Shown here: piece by piece, positions 16,880 through 25,262 of the stretch
Layout: each line of letters starts with the position of its first letter
Numbering within the stretch: the stretch's first letter is position 1
Notes under the pieces: generated by a model
What the model was told of the DNA's origin: nothing
What the model saw: only the letters and a program-made list of their open reading frames with translations
Database searches by the model: none
Assembly: GCA_017635095.1 (NCBI GenBank)
Contig: JAGBMA010000168.1
Span: forward strand, 1-32,972
Source: Ruminiclostridium sp.
GTDB taxonomy: Bacteria; Bacillota; Clostridia; Oscillospirales; Ruminococcaceae
Reading direction: 5' to 3'
Length of the DNA: 32,972 nt
Translations under genes and position numbers: made by a program

Positions 16880-19800
16880 TCAAACGAACATGAACGATCT
16901 GAAATCGAAGTCGCACCCCGGCAGGAACACGAACGACACCTTTACCCTGCCGGAAATGCCGGTTATCGGGAACTCACGCGGGACATATCCCTCCGAGCCC
17001 GCAAATTCACACACAAAGCGCCCGCCGTGCTCTCCGTCAAGGATCACCTGTATGCTGTTCACGGCAAGCCTTGTCCTGCCGGTGATTATGATCTTATCCG
17101 GTTTATGGGCAGTAAAATCGAACTCGCCGAAACCGAGTATAACATTGTTGCCTATGCCGGTGACCGCGTCCTGCTCAACGGTGTATTTGTCCCCGTAGAT
17201 GCTCTCACGGCTCACGGCAGATATCTCGGACGTTTCTTTATACCGCTTCTCAAACAGAAATCCTTTTATATCCGCCTTGACATCTGCCGCAGCGCTTATT
17301 GTATGCACGCCGCGAAGGGTTTTCGTGAGTCTGTAGGTTTCCGCCTGATATTCGAGCCACTTTGAGGGTCTGCAGTATCCGAAGTCTCCGATAAGCTCAC
17401 CCTTTTCCGGCGTTCCGTCGTAAAGCCGAATCCTTATCTCATCTTCGTGCTCCGTGAATACCGGTATCGTCACAGTATCCGTGCCGACATCACCGAAGTC
17501 GATGTTCTCGATACCGAACCAGCCTCCACCGATGCCTGTTCTCATACCGTGGTCTATGCCGTTTTTGACATCTCCGCCGGTCAGACTGCACAATCCGCTT
17601 TCTATGAGGCTGTAAGGGTCGTGGAAAGCGCTCCCGAGCCCCTCGCCCGTAAGCTTCACCGCCGACATAAGCTTCACACGGTCTGTGCCGTTCCTGCACA
17701 GAGCACGCAGGTAGAATTCGCCGTCGCTTATGCATTCCACAGTCACTCCGCTGCTGTCGGCATCGGTTATCTTCGCAAGTTTCGTGTCTATACCGTTAGC
17801 GCTCGTAAGGCGGTAGGTAATGTCGCGGTAAGAAGCGTTTGACGGGTGAAGCTCTAAGCTGAACCGCATAGTTCTCCGCTCCGGAGTGAATGTCCGGCTC
17901 TCGCTTATAAGCTCGATCTTTCGCACGGGGATGTCGTCTGTGATAAACGAGCCGCTGTTCTCCTCGATGCAGCTCACGCCCTCCGGCACCTCGGCGGGAA
18001 CTGCTTTAAGCGTTAATTCCTCGCCTTTCGCGGACGGTGATGATATGCTCACATTAATATCTCCCGGCTTGTCCTTTGCTGCAATTATCGCCAGCAGCTT
18101 TCCGGAGAAAAGTCTGCGGGATATGCCCTTGTACTGCTCGAAGTCCTGCGAGTCACCGTTGTCGAGACCTATCAGCCTGCCCGCGCCGGTAACTTCCACA
18201 TTCACGCGGTCGGAGGCGTTCGCCACAAACTCGTTGTCCTCGTCATACGCGGAGATCTCCACGAATATCAGGTCGCGCCCGTCGGCTCTCAGCTCCTCCT
18301 TGTCCGGAATACCTATTATATGGTGAGTGTCACTGAAACTGTGCCGGTAGTCACGGGCGCGTTCGGTGCCGCTCTCATTGTAGCCTCTCGCAAGAAGCCA
18401 CCCCTTCTCATAAGGCAGTTTTACGTCCATAAGCAGCTCTTTGCCGTTTCTTCGGTCAAATTCCTGCTCCTTTATAAGCTTTTCGTTAAGGTACAGCTCG
18501 ATTTTCGGGAGATTGGAGGCAACGCGCACATCTACCACTTCGCCCTCGCTGAAATCCCAGTGCGGGAAGATATGCACAAACGGCTCTGTGCAGCTATCCG
18601 TCCACGCGCCCCGGAACACATACGCGCCGTCCTTCTCGAAACCGGCAGTGTCGAACTGGCCGAAGAAGCTGTTTTTGCTGTCGTAGGGGGTAGGCTCGCC
18701 GATGTAATCAAAGCCTGTCCAGATAAACTGACCGGCGCAGTATTCCGCGTCACGGTCGGGTATTATGCAGGCTTCCCAGCTTTTCGCCGCCCATATGGGC
18801 GACCCGTTTCCGAGCGCCGAGCACTGGCCGTCGTCGTTGCCGAGGTCGGACTGTTCAAGCGGGAAATGATAGATGCCGCGGCTTGTGACTACCGAGGAAG
18901 TCTCGCTTCCGTAAATGCAGCGGTCGGGGTATTTTTCGTGGTCTTTTTTGTAAAGCTCTTCGGCATAGTTGTAGCCTGCGATCTTCAGTATATCCGCGCA
19001 TTTCTGACCGTTCTCCGTGCGCATCTGGTTTGAGCCGATCGTCACATAGCCGTTGCGGCGCGGATCGTGGAGACGCACGAGCCTCTTCATAAGTGTTGTA
19101 AGCTCCTGACCATGTTCATCGGCTCCGGTATCGGGGATCTCGTTGCCGATGCTCCATGCGAAAACACAGGGGTGAGAACGGTCACGGCGTACCCATGACG
19201 CTATATCACGCTCCCGCCATTCTTTCGCGAAACGGACATAATCGTACTCTGTCTTAGGTATCTCCCACACGTCCGTAAATTCCGAGAGGACAAGGAATCC
19301 CATTTCGTCCGCAAGCTCGAACAGCTCGACGGCAGCGGGGTTGTGGGAGGTGCGTATCGCGTTCACTCCCATTGTGCGCAGCTTTTTGAGCTTTCGGCGC
19401 AAAGCGTTTTTGTTCATTGCAGCTCCGAGCGCTCCGAGGTCGTGATGCTCGCAGACGCCGTGTATCTTCACCTGTCTGCCGTTGAGGAAGAATCCGCTGT
19501 TCTCGGTAAAAAGTATGTCACGGAATCCGAATTTCGTGATCTGCGAATCTATCACCTCGCCGTCCTTTTTCAGCTCGGTAAGGCATTCATACAGCTTCGG
19601 ACAGTCAATGTCCCACCTCAGCGCCCCGTCAACGGTCAGCGTCTGCGTATTGACCGCATATTTACAGCCTTCCCTTGCAAGCGGTGCAAGAAGGCTGCTG
19701 TCGGCTGCTGTGAGCGGGCTTTCGGTCTCCGCAAGCACTTTCCCGTCTTCAAGAACGGCAGTGCGTACAGCAAGCCCATCAACCGTGACATCTCCGGGAC

Positions 19801-20290
19801 GCTCCGTTTCGATGGTCACTGTCACGTTCCTGTCGGCGGAAATGTAAACTCCGTCCGGCATAATGTGGATATCCGGATACCGGCAGAGCAATACATTGCG
19901 GTAAATACCGGCGCCGGAATACCAGCGGGAATTGGGAGCGCGGTGATCTACGCGCACAGCGATAACATTCTCTCCCTCATGCAGACAGTCCGTGATGTCC
20001 GCGTCAAAGGTGGTGTAGCCGTTCTTCCACTCGAAAGCCTGCACGCCGTTCACATACACGCGGCTGTCCATATAAACGCCCTCAAAGCGGAGCGCTGTGC
20101 GCAGCCCGTCGTTCTTATGCACATATGTTCTTCTGTACCAGCCCGTAGATGTCTTATACAGATCCTTCGTGTCATATATGAGCCAGTCGTGCGGGAGATC
20201 GACCCGTTTCCAGCCGGAAGCTCTGTCGTACTCCGTATCTATCGGACAAAGGGAGAACTCCCATTTATCGCAGAACAGTTTTCTTGTCAT
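16880..20290 (-). CDS. GH2 beta-galactosidase, intracellular, with C-terminal CBM6-like modules
   Basis: Removes galactose from imported oligosaccharides; no signal peptide, so cytoplasmic. Of its 1136 residues, about 1-170 form the GH2 sugar-binding domain, then an Ig-like domain, then the TIM barrel (about 275-590) with KIHGVCEHHDLGALG, acid/base Glu384 in SIGNEIPD and nucleophile Glu463 in YGSETSS. Further Ig-like domains follow. Residues about 913-1016 look like a CBM6-type module (YDGTPEKGELIGDFGY, SKWLEYQAETYRL), and about 1043-1136 may be a second related one (VSFVFLPGCDFDF near the end). GGAG precedes the ATG. GH2 also includes glucuronidases and mannosidases; the barrel motifs and the operon context favour beta-galactosidase. 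Bacillus subtilis uses a GH42 enzyme at this step. Confidence 0.9.
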   Translation of the reverse strand: MTRKLFCDKWEFSLCPIDTEYDRASGWKRVDLPHDWLIYDTKDLYKTSTGWYRRTYVHKNDGLRTALRFEGVYMDSRVYVNGVQAFEWKNGYTTFDADITDCLHEGENVIAVRVDHRAPNSRWYSGAGIYRNVLLCRYPDIHIMPDGVYISADRNVTVTIETERPGDVTVDGLAVRTAVLEDGKVLAETESPLTAADSSLLAPLAREGCKYAVNTQTLTVDGALRWDIDCPKLYECLTELKKDGEVIDSQITKFGFRDILFTENSGFFLNGRQVKIHGVCEHHDLGALGAAMNKNALRRKLKKLRTMGVNAIRTSHNPAAVELFELADEMGFLVLSEFTDVWEIPKTEYDYVRFAKEWRERDIASWVRRDRSHPCVFAWSIGNEIPDTGADEHGQELTTLMKRLVRLHDPRRNGYVTIGSNQMRTENGQKCADILKIAGYNYAEELYKKDHEKYPDRCIYGSETSSVVTSRGIYHFPLEQSDLGNDDGQCSALGNGSPIWAAKSWEACIIPDRDAEYCAGQFIWTGFDYIGEPTPYDSKNSFFGQFDTAGFEKDGAYVFRGAWTDSCTEPFVHIFPHWDFSEGEVVDVRVASNLPKIELYLNEKLIKEQEFDRRNGKELLMDVKLPYEKGWLLARGYNESGTERARDYRHSFSDTHHIIGIPDKEELRADGRDLIFVEISAYDEDNEFVANASDRVNVEVTGAGRLIGLDNGDSQDFEQYKGISRRLFSGKLLAIIAAKDKPGDINVSISSPSAKGEELTLKAVPAEVPEGVSCIEENSGSFITDDIPVRKIELISESRTFTPERRTMRFSLELHPSNASYRDITYRLTSANGIDTKLAKITDADSSGVTVECISDGEFYLRALCRNGTDRVKLMSAVKLTGEGLGSAFHDPYSLIESGLCSLTGGDVKNGIDHGMRTGIGGGWFGIENIDFGDVGTDTVTIPVFTEHEDEIRIRLYDGTPEKGELIGDFGYCRPSKWLEYQAETYRLTKTLRGVHTISAAADVKADIKGFLFEKRYKETSEISAVSRESIYGDKYTVEQDAVTGIGNNVILGFGEFDFTAHKPDKIIITGRTRLAVNSIQVILDGEHGGRFVCEFAGSEGYVPREFPITGISGRVKVSFVFLPGCDFDFRSFMFV

Positions 20291-20319
20291 CTTATCTCCG
20301 TTTCAGCCTTAAACAGACC

Positions 20320-20360
20320 GACGGCTGCCGGTACGGTCAATGCCGTGTTCAGCAGCCGTC
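20320..20360 (-). other. Stem-loop between the regulator and beta-galactosidase genes
   Basis: GACGGCTGC (20320-20328) pairs with GCAGCCGTC (20352-20360) across a 23-base loop that has an extra internal pairing. No T-run follows on the - strand, so it is a poor terminator; it could protect or separate parts of the transcript. Confidence 0.45.
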
Positions 20361-20366
20361 AGATCA

Positions 20367-21383
20367 TCACATCGTTGATTTTCTTATGAGCATTTCAAAT
20401 CCGAGCATGGTCTCCCGGGAAGTATCCTTTCCCTCAAGCATATCCAGCAGCAGGTTCGCGGCTGTCGCGCCAAGGTCGCCCGCACGGAAGCTGAGGGCTG
20501 TTATCGGGGGCGAATACATATCGAGGTACATACTGTTATATAGCGAAGCTACCCTTATGTCACGCGGTATCACTTTACCTATCGACGAAAGCATATTCAC
20601 CGCATACATACAGATCATATCGTCGCCGCATATTATGCAGCTGCACTCACGCTGGAGAAGGTCGTCTATGACCCTGCGGAGCTGCATTTCGCCGTTCACG
20701 CCGAGGAAAACGGTCTTGTTGGGCACAAGGGCACCCGAGCTTTCCACCGCTCTTACAAAGCCTTCGTAGCGGCTCCGGTTCACGGTCTGTTCCATACTGC
20801 CCAGAATAAGCCCGAGCTTCTGGGGTTTGTTGTTCATGAGCAGGTATGAAGTGAGCTCGTAGCTGCCTTCCTTGTGGGCGCTGTCTATGGTGACCGCGTC
20901 AAGGTCGGAACTCTGCCCGACGGTCACATAGGGCACGCCCATGCTGACGAGGAGCTGCTCCATACTTCCGCTCTGAAGGGGGCGGGTTATGATGATACCG
21001 TCAGTCTTGCGGCTCTCAAGCACGCGTCTGAGCTGTGAAACATCGTCCCGCTCGGTGCTTATCACGAGGGTATCGTAGTTTCTGAGCGCACAGCACTTGG
21101 TTATCCCCATAAGACAGGTCTGGAAGAACGGGGCTTCGGTCTCCATATTGTCCATAGGTATCACTACGCCGATATTGTAAGTCTTCTTCTCCGAAAAGCT
21201 CTTCGCGATCATATTCGGAGAATAGTTCATGACCCTGATGCAGTCAAGCACACGTTCCCGTGTCTTTTCGCTCACTCTGCCCTTACCCGAGATCGCGCGG
21301 GATACGGTGGTCTTGGATATTCCGAGTTCACGCGCGATATCGTCGAGCTGCACAGTACGGGTCTCTGAAGTAGTATTGTTCAT
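20367..21383 (-). CDS. LacI-family transcriptional regulator of the galactan locus
   Basis: A 338-residue DNA-binding protein with the standard LacI layout: a helix-turn-helix at about 11-60 (LDDIARELGISKTTVSRAIS, then a hinge NYSPNMIAKSF) and a periplasmic-binding-like sensor domain from about 70 (YNIGVVIPMDN) to the end. AGGA lies before the ATG. It is encoded inside the operon, between the transporter ATPase and the beta-galactosidase, so it is probably autoregulated. The best candidate operator is the LacI-type palindrome at 28792-28809. By analogy with Bacillus subtilis GanR it would repress until a galactan fragment or galactose binds; this is inference. Confidence 0.93.
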   Translation of the reverse strand: MNNTTSETRTVQLDDIARELGISKTTVSRAISGKGRVSEKTRERVLDCIRVMNYSPNMIAKSFSEKKTYNIGVVIPMDNMETEAPFFQTCLMGITKCCALRNYDTLVISTERDDVSQLRRVLESRKTDGIIITRPLQSGSMEQLLVSMGVPYVTVGQSSDLDAVTIDSAHKEGSYELTSYLLMNNKPQKLGLILGSMEQTVNRSRYEGFVRAVESSGALVPNKTVFLGVNGEMQLRRVIDDLLQRECSCIICGDDMICMYAVNMLSSIGKVIPRDIRVASLYNSMYLDMYSPPITALSFRAGDLGATAANLLLDMLEGKDTSRETMLGFEMLIRKSTM

Positions 21384-21407
21384 TTTATCCTATCCATGCA
21401 GTACAGA

Positions 21408-22622
21408 TCACTTCTTGGTCTTCTTATCCTTCTTCTTTTTTCCGCTATCCTCCGCGACCGGTGCGTTTTCCGCTTTCTTCGGGACTGCAACGGCGTTCTC
21501 AACTGCAAGATTTCTTCCGTCCTCGGGATCGAAGAGATTAATGGTACGCTGACGGATACCGAACTCAAATTCGCTGCGCGCCATGAGCTCGACCTGTGCT
21601 TCCTCGTCCATATCGGCGGTCTGGACACGGAGGATAACGTCCTTATCTCCGCCGTAATCTGCGTGGATATGCATTTCGCTTCCCATCATCTCGGTAACTT
21701 TCATACGCGCCTTTATGGTGTTCTGACTGCCCTTGGGACGAATGAGCAGGTTCTCAGGACGCGCCCCGAGAATGACCTTTTCCGGAACGGACGAACGTGC
21801 AGCAAGCTTCTCGCATATATAATCGGGGACTTCTATCTTTGCGCCGCAGACTTCGGCAATGTATCCGTTCCCCTCTTTGGTGAGCTTCGCATCGAAGAAG
21901 TTCATCTGGGGCGTTCCGATAAATCCCGCTACAAAGAGGTTCGCGGGGTGATTGAAGAGCTCCTGGGGCGTTCCGACCTGCATCACAAAACCGTCCTTCA
22001 TTATGACGATACGGTCGCCGAGGGTCATGGCCTCGGTCTGATCGTGGGTGACATAGACGAATGTGGTCTGGATCTTCTTACGGAGCAGGATTATCTCAGC
22101 GCGCATCTGGTTGCGCAGTTTCGCGTCCAGGTTCGAGAGCGGCTCGTCCATGAGGAAGACCTTGGGCACACGAACGATGGCACGGCCTATCGCGACACGC
22201 TGGCGCTGACCGCCGGAGAGCTGCTTGGGCTTGCGTCCGAGGAGCTCGGTTATGCCGAGTATCTCCGCCGCCTCGCAGACCTTCTTATGTATCTCGTCGT
22301 TGGGAAGTCTGCGGAGCCTGAGTCCGAAAGCTATATTCTCATACACGCTCATATGCGGATAAAGAGCGTAGTTCTGGAATACCATTGCGATATCCCTGTC
22401 CTTCGGCTCCATGTCGTTCACCACGTTCTCGCCTATGGAGATCTCGCCGCCGCTTATGTCCTCAAGACCCGCGATCATACGCAGAGTCGTGGATTTGCCG
22501 CAGCCGGAGGGTCCTACGAGAACTATGAACTCCTTGTCCTTTATCTCAAGATTGAAATCATGAACGGCAACGAAACCGTTCTCATACTGTTTCTTAACGT
22601 TTTTAAGCTTGACTTCTGCCAT
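21408..22622 (-). CDS. Sugar ABC transporter ATPase (MsmX/UgpC type)
   Basis: Powers the MalF/MalG-type permeases encoded just upstream. The protein has 404 residues with Walker A GPSGCGKST (37-45), signature LSGGQ (135-139), Walker B VFLMDE (155-160) and switch His193, followed by the C-terminal TOBE-type regulatory domain typical of carbohydrate-importer ATPases. The last residues are an unusual Lys-rich tail (GKKKKDKKTKK). AAGGAGAA precedes the ATG; it starts 12 bases after the MalG-type gene. In many Firmicutes this ATPase is encoded elsewhere and shared by several importers, so a copy in the operon is notable; it may still serve others. Confidence 0.95.
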   Translation of the reverse strand: MAEVKLKNVKKQYENGFVAVHDFNLEIKDKEFIVLVGPSGCGKSTTLRMIAGLEDISGGEISIGENVVNDMEPKDRDIAMVFQNYALYPHMSVYENIAFGLRLRRLPNDEIHKKVCEAAEILGITELLGRKPKQLSGGQRQRVAIGRAIVRVPKVFLMDEPLSNLDAKLRNQMRAEIILLRKKIQTTFVYVTHDQTEAMTLGDRIVIMKDGFVMQVGTPQELFNHPANLFVAGFIGTPQMNFFDAKLTKEGNGYIAEVCGAKIEVPDYICEKLAARSSVPEKVILGARPENLLIRPKGSQNTIKARMKVTEMMGSEMHIHADYGGDKDVILRVQTADMDEEAQVELMARSEFEFGIRQRTINLFDPEDGRNLAVENAVAVPKKAENAPVAEDSGKKKKDKKTKK

Positions 22623-22634
22623 GATCTGTTCTCC

Positions 22635-23501
22635 TTATCCCTTTACGGCTCCGCCGGTAACGCCCTCAACATAATACTTCTGAAGTGCCATGAACAGCGC
22701 GGTTATCGGCACCGATACGAGCAGTCCGCCCGCGCAGAATATGGTGAAGTAGTTGCTTATATGCTCCTTGTCGAGCCACTTGTAAAGTCCGACTGCGACG
22801 TTATACGCTTCCTCGTGACCGAATGTGATGAGGGACGCATACATGAAGTCGCCCCAGGGTGCTATGAACGCCATCATTATCGTGTAAATTATTATCGGTT
22901 TCGCCATCGGCATTATGATGCGGAAGAATACCCTCGCACGGGAAGCGCCGTCTATTCTTGCAGCTTCGTCCAGCGATTTCGGGATCGTGTCGAAAAATCC
23001 CTTGGCTATATAGTAGCCCATGCCCGAGCTTGCAGCATAGATAAGTATAAGTCCCGGAACGGAGTTCTCGCTCGTAAGACCGAAGAGCTTGAGTATGAAG
23101 TACGTCGCGATCATCGAGAGGAATCCCGGGAACATTCCCAGTACCAGCATGAGGTTCATGAGGAATTTTCTGCCCTTGAATCTCATTCTCGAAAGCGCAT
23201 ATGCCACGCAAAGCACTATCACACTCTGCAGCACCGCGTTGAACAGCGCTATTATAAGCGTGTTCAGATACCAGTGCCAGAAATCCGTCTTGGTGGAGAG
23301 GAAGATGAAGTTATCGAAAGACCACTCTTTCGGGATTATGTAAGTTACCATTGATCTCGACTCTCCGCGGAAAGCCTGGAACACAAGGTAGATGAAAGGT
23401 ATAAGCCATATTATGCAGAGCACGGAAAGGAAGATGTAGATAAGTATCCGCGTGAAGCGCTCCTTCCCTGATTTGCTCCTGAATTTTTTATTTTCGCTCA
23501 C
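22635..23501 (-). CDS. Sugar ABC transporter permease, MalG type
   Basis: Second membrane subunit of the galacto-oligosaccharide importer, 288 residues with about six hydrophobic helices. The EAA loop is clear (IPKSLDEAARIDGASRARVF, then MPMAKPI). The start is a GTG that overlaps the stop of the MalF-type gene by four bases (GTGA), with GGAGG inside the end of that gene, so the two are translationally coupled, as expected for subunits made in equal amount. Corresponds in role to GanQ of Bacillus subtilis. Confidence 0.95.
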   Translation of the reverse strand: MSENKKFRSKSGKERFTRILIYIFLSVLCIIWLIPFIYLVFQAFRGESRSMVTYIIPKEWSFDNFIFLSTKTDFWHWYLNTLIIALFNAVLQSVIVLCVAYALSRMRFKGRKFLMNLMLVLGMFPGFLSMIATYFILKLFGLTSENSVPGLILIYAASSGMGYYIAKGFFDTIPKSLDEAARIDGASRARVFFRIIMPMAKPIIIYTIMMAFIAPWGDFMYASLITFGHEEAYNVAVGLYKWLDKEHISNYFTIFCAGGLLVSVPITALFMALQKYYVEGVTGGAVKG

Positions 23502-25012
23502 TGGAAATCCTCCTCATTCTTCATCGCGGGCGATACGTTGTAAACAATAAGCGAGATGACCGCGACGACTATGAACACAAGAATACCGATAACTGCAGCG
23601 ATCTTGTAGTTGTTGTTTGTGATCGTCAGGGAGTAGAGCCATGTTATGAGCAGGTCGGTGCCTCCCGCGCCTCCCTCATACGCCATAGTCTTCGGCGCTC
23701 CGCCGGTAAGCAGATAAATGACGTTGAAGTTGTTGATATTCGCCGTAAAACTTGTGAGCAGGTACGGTCCCGTTACGAACAGCATATACGGGAGCGTGAT
23801 CTTCGTGAACTGCTTTATCCCGGAAGCGCCGTCTATCTTCGCGCTCTCGTAGAGATCCGCCGGTATGTTCATGAGTACGCCGGTGGCTATGAGCATAAGG
23901 TACGGTATGCCGACCCAGAGGTTCACCACGAGCACCATTATCCTCGCCATGTCCTGAGTCGTCCAGAAGCCGATCTTCTCCGTTATCCACCCGAGGTTCA
24001 GCAGTATGTTGTTCACTATTCCCTCGTCCGAGAACATCTTTGATACCAGCAGCAGCGATACGAACTGCGGCACCGCGATAGTCATTACAAGGATCGTTCT
24101 GAAGAACTTCTTGAACTTGATACCCTTGCGGTTTATGCATATCGCAACGAACATTCCGAGGAAGTAGTTGGAGAATGTCGCAACAAGAGCCCAGATCATC
24201 GTCCAGATAAGTATCTCACGGAAAGTGTACGCGAACTTGTCGTTTCCGGAAGCGTCCGTGGCAAGCATGGTCCGGAAGTTGTCAAGTCCCACCCAGTCAA
24301 AGAGCTTGTCGGGCGGAAGATGAGAATAGTCGTAGTTCGTGAATGCAATAAGTATCATGAAGAATATCGGTATTATCGTGAATACCGTTATTCCGAGCAG
24401 CGGGACTGCAAGCAGGGTCTTGTAGTACTGCTCATCGGCAAGGGACTTGACATCGTTCTTGAAAGAACGGGGACGTATCCCCTTTTCAATAAGCTTCTGT
24501 GCAGTATAGTTCTGCTTTACGTTCATGACCCATGTACATATGAAACCGAGGATTATGAATATGGTAAGGACGCCGTAAAGCAGTATCTTCAGGCTGTTGT
24601 CCTTGTACTGGACTACTTCAAGGCCGTAATCGTTGAGCGTCTTGATCGTAGCCTGTTCACCGAGATCGCCCATTCCGGCAAGATACCCGCCGCCGAACAT
24701 GACCATGAACCATATGAACAGAGCTTCCATTCCGAGGAAGATGATGCCGCGTCCGATCTGATAACGGAAAAACTGGCCGAATCCCATTACAAAGAACGAG
24801 ATGCGCGTTTTCCAGTCGCCGTCGGCGAAGATATGCCCTATGCCGGCAAAAAATCTCCCGACCGCGCACAGCCCTTTCCATATCCCGAGGGGGATCTTTT
24901 TCAGGAAGTTAAGAATGTTCCCGGGGAGCCGGACAAAAAACTGACCGATATCGTACAGTTTCTTCTTCGCCGGCGGCAGTCCCAGATACTCAAGCTCCGT
25001 TAATTTGCTCAT
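23498..25012 (-). CDS. Sugar ABC transporter permease, MalF type
   Basis: First membrane subunit of the importer, 504 residues. I place the start at 25012 because AAGGAAGG lies at a good distance before that ATG; another in-frame ATG six codons upstream overlaps this site. It has a long N-terminal part with additional hydrophobic segments and then the MalF core with its EAA loop (IPADLYESAKIDGASGIKQF, then ITLPYML). The length fits the long MalF form rather than the roughly 300-residue short form. Corresponds in role to GanP. The gap to the binding-protein gene upstream holds several stem-loops. Confidence 0.93.
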   Translation of the reverse strand: MSKLTELEYLGLPPAKKKLYDIGQFFVRLPGNILNFLKKIPLGIWKGLCAVGRFFAGIGHIFADGDWKTRISFFVMGFGQFFRYQIGRGIIFLGMEALFIWFMVMFGGGYLAGMGDLGEQATIKTLNDYGLEVVQYKDNSLKILLYGVLTIFIILGFICTWVMNVKQNYTAQKLIEKGIRPRSFKNDVKSLADEQYYKTLLAVPLLGITVFTIIPIFFMILIAFTNYDYSHLPPDKLFDWVGLDNFRTMLATDASGNDKFAYTFREILIWTMIWALVATFSNYFLGMFVAICINRKGIKFKKFFRTILVMTIAVPQFVSLLLVSKMFSDEGIVNNILLNLGWITEKIGFWTTQDMARIMVLVVNLWVGIPYLMLIATGVLMNIPADLYESAKIDGASGIKQFTKITLPYMLFVTGPYLLTSFTANINNFNVIYLLTGGAPKTMAYEGGAGGTDLLITWLYSLTITNNNYKIAAVIGILVFIVVAVISLIVYNVSPAMKNEEDFQ

Positions 25013-25082
25013 TTTCAGCCTTCCTTTCATTTTTGAGTTGTCGTTGAACAGTCTGCCGTTTTCGCAGCGCTTATACCGATTT

Positions 25083-25245
25083 TAATACCGAACTCGTGAT
25101 CGTGACCGATTTATTCCCAGACCTGATCCGGTATTATGCCGCACTGCCTTCGTGACCGCTTTGGAGGGCGCGGTCACGCAAGGTAATGATGTGCAGCGAA
25201 GCGTTCCGAAAACGGCGGACCGGCCGGAGCGGAGACCGCCCCGGA
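25083..25245 (-). other. Group of intergenic stem-loops between binding protein and permease genes
   Basis: Three inverted repeats are seen in the 250-base gap: TAATACCG (25083-25090) with CGGTATTA (25129-25136); CGTGACCGC (25151-25159) with GCGGTCACG (25170-25178); and a GC-rich structure at about 25204-25245 built from TTCCG/CGGAA and GGCGG/CCGCC. None has a T-run on the - strand. Such structures after binding-protein genes often block 3' decay and keep binding-protein mRNA higher than permease mRNA; that function here is inference. Confidence 0.6.
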
Positions 25246-25262
25246 AGTCCTGCCGCAAAAGC

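Noticed and set aside
20320-20360. Terminator between the regulator and beta-galactosidase genes
   Set aside because: The stem lacks a T-run on the transcribed side, and the downstream genes have no other visible promoter, so it was kept only as a stem-loop.
21396-23354. Open frame of 652 residues on the + strand
   Set aside because: Antisense to the sugar transporter ATPase and MalG-type permease, which have complete motifs. Its composition is that of a reversed GC-biased gene.
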